DNA from: an uncultured Lachnospiraceae bacterium
GTDB lineage: Bacteria > Bacillota > Clostridia > Lachnospirales > Lachnospiraceae
NCBI GenBank assembly: GCA_900546495.1
Contig: URDN01000005.1
Location: forward strand, 1 to 64,000
DNA length: 64,000 nucleotides
Reading direction: 5' to 3'
Positions 50,510 to 60,331 of the stretch are shown piece by piece; positions within the stretch are counted from its first letter, which is position 1, and each line of letters starts with the position of its first letter. The notes below the pieces were generated by a model. That model had not been told where the DNA came from. It did not search any database and saw only the letters and a list, made by a program, of their open reading frames with translations. Made by a program: the position numbers and the translations under genes.

Positions 50510-51319
50510 TCAGGAAAACTTCTCAATAACTTCTGTCACGCCATCTTCGTTATTATTGTGCTCCGTGACATAATCCGCAGCATCTTTCACAATCTGCAGC
50601 GCATTTTTCATTGCCACACCCACACCGGCATTTCGGATCATGCTGATATCATTCTCCTCATCTCCGACAGCAACCGCATTTTCAATCGGTACACCAAGGA
50701 AATCACACAGAAACTCAACGCCGTATCCTTTATTTGCCCCCAGCGGACAATACTCCAGATATTCTTTGCAGGAGAAAAAGCTGCTGCACTTTCCTTTCTC
50801 CCACTCTGCATGTGCCTGCTGAAATGCTTCCAGCCGCTCCTTGTGATCCAGATCGATCAGAAGCATTTTCGGCGGTTCTTCATACAGCATACTGTTCAGA
50901 TTTCCGGTGATCCTGCATGGCATTCCGGTCTTTTTCACGTAAAAGTTAAGTTCTTTATCGCGCTCTCTTGAAAGCACCTGTGTCTCAGAATAGGTCTGAA
51001 TATGTATACCGGCTTCTGTCGCCTCCCGCAACAGATATTCGGCATATTCAATCGGCAGACGCCTGTTGCTTAAGATACAATCTGCTGAAAAATCATAGAT
51101 CGTTCCTCCATTGTATGCTACCAGATAACAGCCCGGACGTGTTAATCCAAGTTCTTTTGCAATTCTCCGACCGCTGCTGACAGCCCGGCCGGTCGCAAGG
51201 GCGATATAATGTCCCTGATCCACAGCATTCCGCAGTGCTTTCCGATTTTTATCTGAAATCGTTTTATCATCCCGCATTAATGTTCCGTCAAAATCAATAA
51301 AGAATATCTTTTTTTCCAT
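50510..51319 (-). CDS. Cof-type HAD-IIB phosphatase (269 aa)
   Basis: This is a HAD hydrolase of the Cof subfamily. Motif I DFDGTLMRDD, motif II in LATGRAVSSG, the Lys of motif III in GANKGYGVEFL and motif IV GDEENDISM are all visible, with a type IIB cap in between. Such enzymes hydrolyse sugar phosphates, FMN or related compounds; the substrate cannot be told. A strong double terminator follows. Confidence 0.93.
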   Translation of the reverse strand: MEKKIFFIDFDGTLMRDDKTISDKNRKALRNAVDQGHYIALATGRAVSSGRRIAKELGLTRPGCYLVAYNGGTIYDFSADCILSNRRLPIEYAEYLLREATEAGIHIQTYSETQVLSRERDKELNFYVKKTGMPCRITGNLNSMLYEEPPKMLLIDLDHKERLEAFQQAHAEWEKGKCSSFFSCKEYLEYCPLGANKGYGVEFLCDFLGVPIENAVAVGDEENDISMIRNAGVGVAMKNALQIVKDAADYVTEHNNNEDGVTEVIEKFS

Positions 51320-51391
51320 ACAACTGGCCTCCCACGATCTCTCCCTGTTTTTCCTTATCAGTATAATTGTATCATAGTTTCCATTTTGTTA

Positions 51392-52255
51392 CTATCTGTA
51401 ATTTCCCAAAATTTTAAAATTCCGGGCTTCATCCCGCAGGCCAAGCACTGCATTTTTGATCGCACTGTCATTCAGATTGCCGCTCAGATCCATGAAAAAT
51501 CGATAATCCAACGGATTTTTAGAAATAACAATTGACTCAATACGGTTCATATTTAAGTTATTATAAGTCAGATGAGACATCAAATGATATAATGAACCGC
51601 AGGCATCTGGCGCCTCAAAGCAAATGCTGATCTTGTCCGCACCGCTCAAAGTCACGCGGTCTTTGGAGATCAGCAGATAGCGGTCCTTTGGCTGCGGGCT
51701 TGTCTCATATTCTTCCAGAATGTAAAAACCATACTCTGCCACCATATTGTAATTGGCAGATACATAACCGGATGTCGGATCCTGCATCGGAAGAAAAGCA
51801 AAATTAACTTCTTCCCGCTGTAAGACTTCGCAGGCTTCCCGCCAATCCGCGCATTTCTGCAGACCGCACTCTTCCGGGAAATAACTTTTTGCCGCTTCTT
51901 CGGAAGTTGGAATAAAAGCTGCTGCCGCATGGGTAAAATCAAGTTCTTTTACTTCCACAAACCCGGTCGGTGCAAATTTTCCGTGCTCTGTCAGAAGCTG
52001 ATACTGCCGCTTTCTGCTGACAGACATAATGTGCTCAAATAATTCTCTGACACCATGACTATTAAAATCAGAATGTGCCAGACCAGCTACGGAATCTAAT
52101 TTTGACACCTCACGCGCTTTATCAAATACTGCCTTTCCGGTGGAAATTTTGTATTCTGCCACCTGGGTGGTCAGTACCATACGGTTTTCAAATAATTCCA
52201 CAATCTGACGGTCAATGCCGTCAATCTCCTTTCGAATATCCAGTAAATCTTTCAT
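51392..52255 (-). CDS. chorismate mutase / degenerate prephenate dehydratase / ACT protein (287 aa)
   Basis: Residues 1-90 are an AroQ chorismate mutase (MKDLLDIRKEIDGIDRQIVELFENR, Arg and Lys positions present). The middle is a shortened prephenate-dehydratase-like segment in which the usual run from HCLL to the catalytic TRF motif is absent: YETSPQPKDRYLLIS replaces it. The last 80 residues are the Phe-binding ACT domain (GSLYHLMSHLTYNNLNMNRIES). The usual bifunctional P-protein is about 370 residues, so roughly 80 are missing. It probably retains mutase and regulatory parts only. AAGGAG precedes the ATG. Confidence 0.78.
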   Translation of the reverse strand: MKDLLDIRKEIDGIDRQIVELFENRMVLTTQVAEYKISTGKAVFDKAREVSKLDSVAGLAHSDFNSHGVRELFEHIMSVSRKRQYQLLTEHGKFAPTGFVEVKELDFTHAAAAFIPTSEEAAKSYFPEECGLQKCADWREACEVLQREEVNFAFLPMQDPTSGYVSANYNMVAEYGFYILEEYETSPQPKDRYLLISKDRVTLSGADKISICFEAPDACGSLYHLMSHLTYNNLNMNRIESIVISKNPLDYRFFMDLSGNLNDSAIKNAVLGLRDEARNFKILGNYR

Positions 52256-52288
52256 CTGCCTTACTCCTTACGTTCACCAATTTTATGT

Positions 52289-52313
52289 AAAGCGGACATT
52301 TGCAATCCGCTTT
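52289..52313. repeat. fragment of the dispersed hairpin
   Basis: AAAGCGGA and TCCGCTTT are intact around CATTTGCAA. It lies between the mutase gene and polC and matches the start of the 160-bp element. Confidence 0.65.
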
Positions 52314-52329
52314 CTCATGAATAATACCC

Positions 52330-55300
52330 TTACAGATCAAACAATGACAACTGATTGGATTCCGGAAGATCTGATAAGATTCCCAGATCCACCATCAGAT
52401 CGATCACCGTCTTGCTGACTTTTGTACGCTGCCGGAAATCATCCCTTGAGAGGAATTTTCCGTCTTTTGCCGCTTCTACCACTGCATCTGCTGCTTTGTC
52501 TCCCAGACCGTCAATGGTACTGATGGAAGGCATCAGTTTATTATCAATAATCTGAAAATGATGTGCTTTTGCTTTATAAAGGTCAATCGGTAAAAACTCA
52601 AATCCGCGGGCATACATTTCCTGTACGATACGCATATCCTTATAAGTATCCTGCTCTTTTTTGGACAGGGTATCTTTTCGCCGTTCATAATCATGCATGA
52701 AATATTCCAGACGTTCTTTTCCCTGACACATTAGCTCATAGTTAAAGGATGTGGCACGAATACTGAAAAATGCTGCATAATAAGCCAGCGGATAAAATAC
52801 CTTACACCATGCGATTCTCCACGCCATCATAACATATGCTGCCGCATGAGCCTTCGGGAACATGTACTTGATTTTTTCACAGGACCACACATACCAGTCC
52901 GGCACACCGTGATCCAGCATATCCTGCTTATATTCCGGCCATTCTTTACATTTTCCATTGGCAACGGCACCTTTTCGTACACGCTCCATAATGGTAAATG
53001 CTTCCTCACTGTCCAGCCCTTTACCAATCAGATACGTCATGATATCGTCACGAGTACAGATTGCCGTGGAAATCGTTGCTTTTCCTTCCTGAATCAAGGT
53101 CTGGGCGTTTCCAAGCCATACGTCTGTTCCATGGGACAGACCTGCGATTCTGACCAGATCCGAAAATGCCTGTGGTTTGGTATCAATCAACATCTGCATA
53201 GCGAAATCGGTACCAAATTCCGGGATTCCAAGAGCTCCCAGCTTACAGCCGCCGATATCTTCCGGCTCGATGCCAAGAGCTGAGGTATTCTGGAATAAGG
53301 ACATGACTTCCGGGCTGTCCAGTGGAATCGTCTGCGGATCCACACCGGTCAGGTCCTGAAGCATACGGATCATGGTCGGATCATCATGTCCGAGAATATC
53401 AAGTTTTAACAGGTTGTGGTCAATGGAATGGTAATCAAAATGCGTCGTGATGATGTCCGTTGTCATATCGTTGGCCGGATGCTGCACCGGCGTAAAAGAA
53501 TAAATATTTTCACCCAACGGAAGTACGATGATTCCACCCGGATGCTGACCGGTGGTACGTCGCACACCGACGCATCCCTGCACGATTCGGTCAATCTCAC
53601 AGTTTCGTTTATGAACACCACGTTCCTCGTAATAATTTTTTACATATCCAAAAGCCGTCTTGTCTGCCAGAGTACCAATGGTTCCCGCACGGAACGTCTG
53701 ACCGTCGCCGAAAATAACCTCGGTGTATTTATGCGCCTTACTCTGGTAATCACCGGAGAAGTTCAGATCGATATCAGGCTCTTTATTTCCCTTAAATCCA
53801 AGGAACGTCTCAAACGGAATATCAAAACCTTCCTTGATCAGCTTCTGTCCACAGTGCGGACAGTTACGGTCCGGCATATCACAACCGGCTTTTCCGGCGT
53901 AGCTTTTTACCAGATCCGAATCAAAATCCACATAATGACAGTTATTACAGATATAATGCGGACTTAACGGATTTACCTCCGTGATACCTGCCATCGTGGC
54001 TACAAAGGAAGATCCTACGGAACCACGGGAACCTACCAGATAACCGTCCTCATTGGATTTCCACACCAGTTTCTGCGCAATAATATACATTACGGCGAAT
54101 CCGTTGGAAATAATGGAATTCAGCTCACGTTCCAGCCGCTCAACAACCACCGGCGGCAGTTCTTCCCCGTAAATCTCATGGGCTCTCGTATAACAGATTT
54201 CACGCAGCATGCCATCGGAATTTTCGATGACAGGTGGACACTTGTCCGGTCTGACCGGTGAGATTTTCTCACACATATTTGCAATTTTATTTGTATTTTC
54301 AATGACAACTTCTTCCGCTTTTTCACTGCCAAGGTATTCGAATTCCTTCAGCATTTCCTCTGTGGTGCGCAGAAAAAGCGGAGCCTGATCGTCTGCATCC
54401 TTGAAGCCCTTGCCTGCCATAATGATCCGGCGGTATACTTCATCCTCCGGATCCAGGAAATGTACGTCACAGGTTGCCACAACCAGCTTGTTAAACTGCT
54501 CGCCAAGTTCCACGATCTGACGGTTGATATCTTTCAGATCTTCTTCTGATTCCACCGGTTCCTTGTCAGTGCGCAGCATAAACGCATTGTTTCCCAGCGG
54601 CTGAATCTCCAGATAATCATAAAACTGTACGATCCGGGCTACTTCTTCCTGAGAACTTCCACGCAGCAACGTACGGTATAACTCTCCTGCCTCGCAGGCA
54701 GAACCAAGCAGAATCCCTTCCCGGTATTTCATAAATTCACTTTTTGGAATCTTCGGACGCCGGTTATAATATTTGATATGAGAATCCGATACTAGTCGAT
54801 ACAAGTTCACACGTCCGATATCATTCTGCGCCAGCATGATTGCATGATAACTTGGCATTTTTCGAATGGTTTCTTCGGTATAACTCTCCATCTGGTCTAA
54901 GTCTTCCATGGTTTCTACGCCACGGTTCCGCAGCATCTCCACCAGTTTGACAAAAATTTCTGCTGTACACGCCGCATCATCTACCGCACGATGGTGGTGT
55001 GCCAGTGATATGTTCAGTGCTTTCGCTACCGTATCCAGTTTGAATCGGTTCAGTGACGGAAGCAGAACACGGGATAACGCTACTGTATCCAGAACCGTCT
55101 TTTCACAATCCAGTCCAAGTGCACTGCAGTTGTACTTGATAAAACTCATATCAAAGTCCGCATTATGTGCAACCATAACCGCATCCTGACAAAAATCCAT
55201 AAACTTTGGTAAAATTTCGTCAATGACCGGTGCATCCAGCACCATATCGTCGTTGATGCTGGTCAACTGCTCGATTTCAAACGGAATCGGCACTTTCGGA

Positions 55301-56898
55301 TTAACAAAAGTGGAAAAGCGCTGCGCAATGGAACCGTTTACGACTTTTACCGCACCAATCTCAATAATCTGGTTTTTGGATGGACTAAATCCGGTAGTCT
55401 CCAGGTCAAATACCACGAACGTATCCGCAAAGGACTGTCCCATCGGATGTTCTACCAGACCTTTCAGATCGTCCACAAGATACGCTTCCATACCGTAAAT
55501 AATCTTGAAATCATCATCTTTGCCAATGGCATGGTTTGCATCCGGAAATGCCTGCACATCTCCGTGATCTGTAATGGCAATGGCTTTGTGTCCCCATTTC
55601 ATGGCTCGTTTGATGATGTCTTTGACATCGGAAACACCATCCATATCACTCATTTTTGTATGACAATGCAATTCCACTCGTTTCACCGGGCTGGTATCCA
55701 TACGGGTGGATACAAAAGATGGAATCTTTTTAATGCCAATGACCGAACCGATAGTCAGTTCACTGTCAAAACGGTCAATGGTTGTTACACCTTTGATCTT
55801 CAAAAATGCCCCTTTCGCAACGCCACCATCTTTAATTTCATTCAGATACTCATTTTTGCAGAACATTTTCACCATGATCGTATCAGTAAAGTCTGTAATG
55901 GAAAACATCAGAATCGTTTTTTCACCACGGATTGGGCGCTCATCCATAGACAGAATCTGTCCTCGAATAACAACTTCTCCCATCTCTCCCATGATCTGTT
56001 CGATACGGATTGCTTCTTCCTCGAAGTCACGGCCATAGATTACATCCGGATTATCGGATTTTTTATAAGAACCACGATCCCGGAAATCCCGTTTTCCACC
56101 AAAGTTTTTTTTGAAACCACCGCGTTCTTCCTGTTTTGCAGGCTTTTTCTCTGCCGCCGCAGGGGATTCCTTTTTGGCAACTGCTGCTCTTTTTGACTTC
56201 TTTTCTGCTGTTTCTTTTGCAGATTCTACTGCTGAATTGCCTGTCTCCCACGGCACTTCCGATGCGCCTGCTTCATTAGTTTCCATATATTCGCCTTCCA
56301 TCTGACGCTTCGCGCCAAAGCTGGAAAGACGGATGACATTTTCCACTTCATTCTGCATCTTGATATCTGCGTTTTTTCGATATTTAGACGCTTCTTTTTC
56401 ATGAAACTCCATCTCAATCTGAATTGATAGATTGCAGCGCTCATTAAAAATTTTCTCCAGAATGTGATAAATTTCTTCTTCTTTCTGATGCGCCAGAACG
56501 GTATCTTCCAGGCTGACACACAATACCTTTTCCTCCACCACGTCTAATTTTGCATGACGCAGCAGATTGTACTCCAACAGACTGTAACGGTGAAATTCTG
56601 TCAGAATACTGTTCCAATACACATCCAGCAGATTTTTCAAAGTGTACTGCTCGGACAACTGAAATTTTTCAATGATCTTGATGTTCATCACATGCTGTGG
56701 AAAAAGCTGCCGTTTCAACTCATCCTCCAGAAAATATACTTTTTCTTTTGGCAAAAGTCGGCCGCATCCCAGATAAATGCGCAGGGAATTTCTCTGTCTC
56801 GTTGTGGAAACCTTCGAAACTGTGGCATCATCCAGCATGCCCTGCAGATCTGTATCCAGTTTTAATTGTGGAAATACCTCAAAAAAGCTTTTTGCCAT
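52330..56898 (-). CDS. polC: DNA polymerase III alpha subunit, PolC type (1522 aa)
   Basis: This is the replicative polymerase of low-GC Firmicutes with built-in proofreading. In order: N-terminal domain, a basic Ala/Lys/Glu linker (about residues 215-280, KKSKRAAVAKKESPAAAEKK then RGGFKKNFGGKRDFRDRG), OB fold, PHP (VELHCHTKMSDMDG), DnaQ-type exonuclease (VVFDLETTGFSPSKNQIIEI), then the PolC polymerase with SRGSVGSSFVATMAG, the zinc CNNC/CPHC pair and the catalytic DIDLNFSG. Length is slightly above the usual 1440 because of the linker. It starts four bases after the ispG stop (coupled). Confidence 0.97.
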   Translation of the reverse strand: MAKSFFEVFPQLKLDTDLQGMLDDATVSKVSTTRQRNSLRIYLGCGRLLPKEKVYFLEDELKRQLFPQHVMNIKIIEKFQLSEQYTLKNLLDVYWNSILTEFHRYSLLEYNLLRHAKLDVVEEKVLCVSLEDTVLAHQKEEEIYHILEKIFNERCNLSIQIEMEFHEKEASKYRKNADIKMQNEVENVIRLSSFGAKRQMEGEYMETNEAGASEVPWETGNSAVESAKETAEKKSKRAAVAKKESPAAAEKKPAKQEERGGFKKNFGGKRDFRDRGSYKKSDNPDVIYGRDFEEEAIRIEQIMGEMGEVVIRGQILSMDERPIRGEKTILMFSITDFTDTIMVKMFCKNEYLNEIKDGGVAKGAFLKIKGVTTIDRFDSELTIGSVIGIKKIPSFVSTRMDTSPVKRVELHCHTKMSDMDGVSDVKDIIKRAMKWGHKAIAITDHGDVQAFPDANHAIGKDDDFKIIYGMEAYLVDDLKGLVEHPMGQSFADTFVVFDLETTGFSPSKNQIIEIGAVKVVNGSIAQRFSTFVNPKVPIPFEIEQLTSINDDMVLDAPVIDEILPKFMDFCQDAVMVAHNADFDMSFIKYNCSALGLDCEKTVLDTVALSRVLLPSLNRFKLDTVAKALNISLAHHHRAVDDAACTAEIFVKLVEMLRNRGVETMEDLDQMESYTEETIRKMPSYHAIMLAQNDIGRVNLYRLVSDSHIKYYNRRPKIPKSEFMKYREGILLGSACEAGELYRTLLRGSSQEEVARIVQFYDYLEIQPLGNNAFMLRTDKEPVESEEDLKDINRQIVELGEQFNKLVVATCDVHFLDPEDEVYRRIIMAGKGFKDADDQAPLFLRTTEEMLKEFEYLGSEKAEEVVIENTNKIANMCEKISPVRPDKCPPVIENSDGMLREICYTRAHEIYGEELPPVVVERLERELNSIISNGFAVMYIIAQKLVWKSNEDGYLVGSRGSVGSSFVATMAGITEVNPLSPHYICNNCHYVDFDSDLVKSYAGKAGCDMPDRNCPHCGQKLIKEGFDIPFETFLGFKGNKEPDIDLNFSGDYQSKAHKYTEVIFGDGQTFRAGTIGTLADKTAFGYVKNYYEERGVHKRNCEIDRIVQGCVGVRRTTGQHPGGIIVLPLGENIYSFTPVQHPANDMTTDIITTHFDYHSIDHNLLKLDILGHDDPTMIRMLQDLTGVDPQTIPLDSPEVMSLFQNTSALGIEPEDIGGCKLGALGIPEFGTDFAMQMLIDTKPQAFSDLVRIAGLSHGTDVWLGNAQTLIQEGKATISTAICTRDDIMTYLIGKGLDSEEAFTIMERVRKGAVANGKCKEWPEYKQDMLDHGVPDWYVWSCEKIKYMFPKAHAAAYVMMAWRIAWCKVFYPLAYYAAFFSIRATSFNYELMCQGKERLEYFMHDYERRKDTLSKKEQDTYKDMRIVQEMYARGFEFLPIDLYKAKAHHFQIIDNKLMPSISTIDGLGDKAADAVVEAAKDGKFLSRDDFRQRTKVSKTVIDLMVDLGILSDLPESNQLSLFDL

Positions 56899-56902
56899 TT
56901 AT

Positions 56903-57961
56903 CTATTCACTCCAGTTAATGAGCTCCTGACGCAGTGCCTCTAATAATTCTGCCTCCGGAACTTTCTTTATCACTTCGCCACGGCGGATGATCAAACCTT
57001 CCTGTCTGCCGCCGCAGATACCAAGATCCGCTTCTTTTGCTTCTCCCGGTCCGTTTACCACGCAGCCCATAACGGCTACTTTTATATCCAGTGGGAACTC
57101 AGCCACCATATTTTCTACTTTATTTGCCAGACTGATCAGATCAATACTGGTGCGTCCGCAAGTCGGACATGAAACGATCTCAATGCCGCCTTTGCGCAGT
57201 CCCAGCGTTTTCAGGATCAGTTTCGCAGATTTGATTTCTTCCACCGGATCCCCGGTCAGAGAAACACGGATCGTATCACCGATTCCCTGATTCAGGATCA
57301 GTGCCAGACCGATAGAAGATTTGATGTTTCCGCTAATGATGGTTCCAGACTCTGTGATGCCCACATGAAGCGGATAATCAGTCTTTTTGGAAATCAACTC
57401 ATGCGCTTTGACACACATCATGACATCGGAAGATTTAATACTGATCACCAGATTATCATAACCGAAATCCTCGATCATTTTCACCTTATCCAGAGCACTC
57501 TCCACGATTCCTTCTGCGGTAACACCGTGGTATTTCTCCACCAGTTCTTTTTCCAGAGAACCACTGTTTACACCGACACGGATTGGAATATTCCGCTCTC
57601 TGGCACAGTCAACCACTGCTTTCACACGCTCTGCAGAACCGATATTGCCCGGATTGATACGGATCTTATCTGCACCGTTTTCCATCGCCGCAATGGCAAG
57701 TCTATAATCAAAATGTATGTCAGCCACAAGTGGAATATGAATCTGTTTTTTGATCTCTGCAAGTGCTTTTGCCGCTTCCATATCAGGAACCGTGCAGCGG
57801 ATGATCTGACATCCTGCGCGCTCCAGCTGCAGGATCTGAGCAACCGTTGCCTCCACATCCTGTGTCTTTGTATTTGTCATGGACTGAATTGCGATGGGAT
57901 GATTGCCGCCAATGATCACATCACCGATTCGCACTTCTTTTGTACGTCTTCTCTCTGCCAT
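56903..57961 (-). CDS. ispG: (E)-4-hydroxy-3-methylbut-2-enyl-diphosphate synthase
   Basis: This is the 352-residue [4Fe-4S] enzyme of the MEP pathway that turns MEcPP into HMBPP. The N-terminal TIM barrel (IAIQSMTNTKTQDVEAT) and the C-terminal cluster cysteines (SCPTCGRTSIDL and VMGCVVNGPGEAKEAD) are intact. The ATG at 57961 has AAGGAG upstream; a 19-residue longer frame is rejected. It follows dxr and rseP in the same direction and is coupled to polC. Confidence 0.97.
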   Translation of the reverse strand: MAERRRTKEVRIGDVIIGGNHPIAIQSMTNTKTQDVEATVAQILQLERAGCQIIRCTVPDMEAAKALAEIKKQIHIPLVADIHFDYRLAIAAMENGADKIRINPGNIGSAERVKAVVDCARERNIPIRVGVNSGSLEKELVEKYHGVTAEGIVESALDKVKMIEDFGYDNLVISIKSSDVMMCVKAHELISKKTDYPLHVGITESGTIISGNIKSSIGLALILNQGIGDTIRVSLTGDPVEEIKSAKLILKTLGLRKGGIEIVSCPTCGRTSIDLISLANKVENMVAEFPLDIKVAVMGCVVNGPGEAKEADLGICGGRQEGLIIRRGEVIKKVPEAELLEALRQELINWSE

Positions 57962-58111
57962 TTTTCTTCTCCTTTTAAAATAAACGGATATTCTCAATTC
58001 TTTTCCACTACTTACCAATCACTAAATAGCTGTTGTTTCACAATTTATCAAAAGAAACATTACTTTCTCTACTTCATCTAAGTAACTTCCATAAGAATAT
58101 TCTTAATTTTT

Positions 58112-59152
58112 CTACGGTATCAGCTTTCGGATATCGTTAAACATAATCAGAATCATCAGTCCAAACAGGCACAGTAATCCGATAAAATGCACCATACCTT
58201 CTTTATCTTCACTGACTCTTTTTCCACGGATCGCCTCGATCACCAGAAATACCAGACGACCGCCGTCCAATGCCGGAATCGGAAGCAGGTTCATCACGCC
58301 AAGGTTTGCTGACAGCAGCAACGCGAGATTCAGCAAATTCATCCAGACGTAAAACGTACCGTCTGATTTGCTCATATCGTAAGTGTCCCCGATAGTTTTT
58401 ACAATTCCAACCGGTCCGGATAGATCATTGACACTGACCTGACGGGTCAGAAGCATTTTCAGACTGCCTATCGTATACTGGATCCAATATTTCACTTCAT
58501 ACACACTGTACTGTAGTGTCTTTATCGGTCCCACTTTCGTATATTCACCGGAACCATAAATTCCGTAACGGTAGCGTCCCTGTTCTTCATCATAACTCGG
58601 CTGCACCTCTACCGTATTTTGCGCGCCATTTCTCTCGTAGGTAACTTCTACCGTCTCGCCTTCATGAAACAGCGTGTACATACTGATTTCCTTAAAAAAA
58701 TGAATATGTTTGTGATTCATTTTGATGATTTCGTCACCAGCCTGCAATCCTGCTGTCTGTGCACCATATCCATCTTCCACCTGCGCTACGGTTGGTGTGG
58801 AGATACCGATATTTCCAAGAATGATCACTGCCAGCACAAAGGCCATGATAAAGTTAAATACCGGTCCCGCCGCAACGACGCTGATCCGCGCCCAGACAGA
58901 TTTTTTCTGAAAAGACCGGTCATCATCACTCTGGCTGTCCTCCCCTTCCATCATGCAGGCGCCGCCAAAAGGCAACAGTTTTATAGAATACTTTGTCTCT
59001 CCTTTTGTAAATCCCACGATGGTTGGTCCAAGTCCCAAAGAAAACTCATTGACCCGGATTCCGTTGGCTTTTGCCAACAGGAAATGTCCCAGTTCGTGAA
59101 ACAGAATAATCGCACTGAACAGTAATATCGCTATGATATACTTTATGATCAC
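58112..59152 (-). CDS. rseP: RIP metalloprotease RseP
   Basis: This is a 346-residue site-2-type intramembrane protease. HELGH in the first helix (residues about 20-24), a PDZ domain in the middle (VEDGYGAQTAGLQAGDEIIKM) and NLLPIPALDGGRLVF in the late helix bind zinc and cut single-span regulators such as anti-sigma factors. The start is GTG at 59152, two bases after the dxr stop, with AGGTGG before it. The order dxr-rseP-ispG is the usual one. Confidence 0.95.
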   Translation of the reverse strand: MIIKYIIAILLFSAIILFHELGHFLLAKANGIRVNEFSLGLGPTIVGFTKGETKYSIKLLPFGGACMMEGEDSQSDDDRSFQKKSVWARISVVAAGPVFNFIMAFVLAVIILGNIGISTPTVAQVEDGYGAQTAGLQAGDEIIKMNHKHIHFFKEISMYTLFHEGETVEVTYERNGAQNTVEVQPSYDEEQGRYRYGIYGSGEYTKVGPIKTLQYSVYEVKYWIQYTIGSLKMLLTRQVSVNDLSGPVGIVKTIGDTYDMSKSDGTFYVWMNLLNLALLLSANLGVMNLLPIPALDGGRLVFLVIEAIRGKRVSEDKEGMVHFIGLLCLFGLMILIMFNDIRKLIP

Positions 59153-59153
59153 C

Positions 59154-60302
59154 CTACCACCTGCTTTCTATCCATTCATATACTGCTGCCTCCGTTGCCA
59201 GAATTTCTTCCACAGACGGATGTTCAATATATGTAATTTCCTCCATTGCAGATGCGATAATATCAGGAATATCAAGAAATGCGATTCTCCGCTCCAGAAA
59301 CATTGCTACTGCCATCTCATTTGCTGCATTAAATATCGTTGGGATATTGCCTCCGCGGCGCATAGCCTCCAACGCAAATTTCAATCCCTCAAAGGTATCC
59401 ATATCCGGCGCTTCAAAGGTCATCTGACCAAGCTTGTAAAAATCAAGACGCATGCCGCGTAAAAATCTACGTTCCGGATAATACAGTGCATACTGAATCG
59501 GAAGTTTCATGTCCGGTGTTCCAAGCTGCGCAATGATGGCGCCATCTTCGTACTGTACCATGGAATGAATGACACTTTGTGGATGTACCACTACCTGAAT
59601 CTGATCCAGATTTACGCCAAACAGCCATTTTGCTTCCATGACTTCCAGACCTTTGTTCACCAATGTTGCTGAATCAATGGTGATTTTACGTCCCATCACC
59701 CAGTTCGGGTGTTTCAGGGCATCTTCCAGACGCACCTGGGAAAGCTGCTCTCTGGTCATACCGCGGAACGGGCCGCCGGAAGCCGTCAATAAAATTTTAT
59801 CAATCTTGTTTCCGTGTTCTTTTTCTCCGTTCAGAGACTGAAAGATTGCACTGTGTTCACTGTCTACCGGTAAAATACGGACACCACATTTTTTTGCCAG
59901 CGGCATGATAATATGTCCCGCTGTTACCAGTGTTTCCTTATTTGCCAGTGCAATGTCTTTTCCGGCTTCAATGGCAGCGATGGTCGGGCGGATGCCAAGC
60001 ATGCCGACGATTGCTGTTACCAAAACCTCTGCTTTTTCTTCACAGGCAACTGCCATCAGTCCGTCCATGCCGGACAGTACCGGAATGTCCAGATCGCTGA
60101 TGCGAAGTGCCAGTTCTTTTGCTTTTTCTTCTGTCTTTACCGCCGCCAGAACCGGTTTGAATTCACGGATCTGCCGCTCCAGCAGGTCAATATTGTCACC
60201 TGCGGATAACGCGGTTACTTTTATATCCTGTTGTGCACGCACAACTTCCAGTGTCTGGGTACCGATGGAACCGGTGGAACCCAGAATTGCTATATATTTC
60301 AT
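59154..60302 (-). CDS. dxr: 1-deoxy-D-xylulose 5-phosphate reductoisomerase
   Basis: This is a 382-residue NADPH enzyme that rearranges and reduces DXP to MEP. The Rossmann start IAILGSTGSIGTQTLEV, ANKETLVTAGH, the metal site DSEHSAIFQ and the catalytic-loop SGGPFRG region are present. AAGGA lies before the ATG. It stands between cdsA and rseP. Confidence 0.97.
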   Translation of the reverse strand: MKYIAILGSTGSIGTQTLEVVRAQQDIKVTALSAGDNIDLLERQIREFKPVLAAVKTEEKAKELALRISDLDIPVLSGMDGLMAVACEEKAEVLVTAIVGMLGIRPTIAAIEAGKDIALANKETLVTAGHIIMPLAKKCGVRILPVDSEHSAIFQSLNGEKEHGNKIDKILLTASGGPFRGMTREQLSQVRLEDALKHPNWVMGRKITIDSATLVNKGLEVMEAKWLFGVNLDQIQVVVHPQSVIHSMVQYEDGAIIAQLGTPDMKLPIQYALYYPERRFLRGMRLDFYKLGQMTFEAPDMDTFEGLKFALEAMRRGGNIPTIFNAANEMAVAMFLERRIAFLDIPDIIASAMEEITYIEHPSVEEILATEAAVYEWIESRW

Positions 60303-60331
60303 CTCTCTTATTCCTTTCTATTTGAAAGTGG

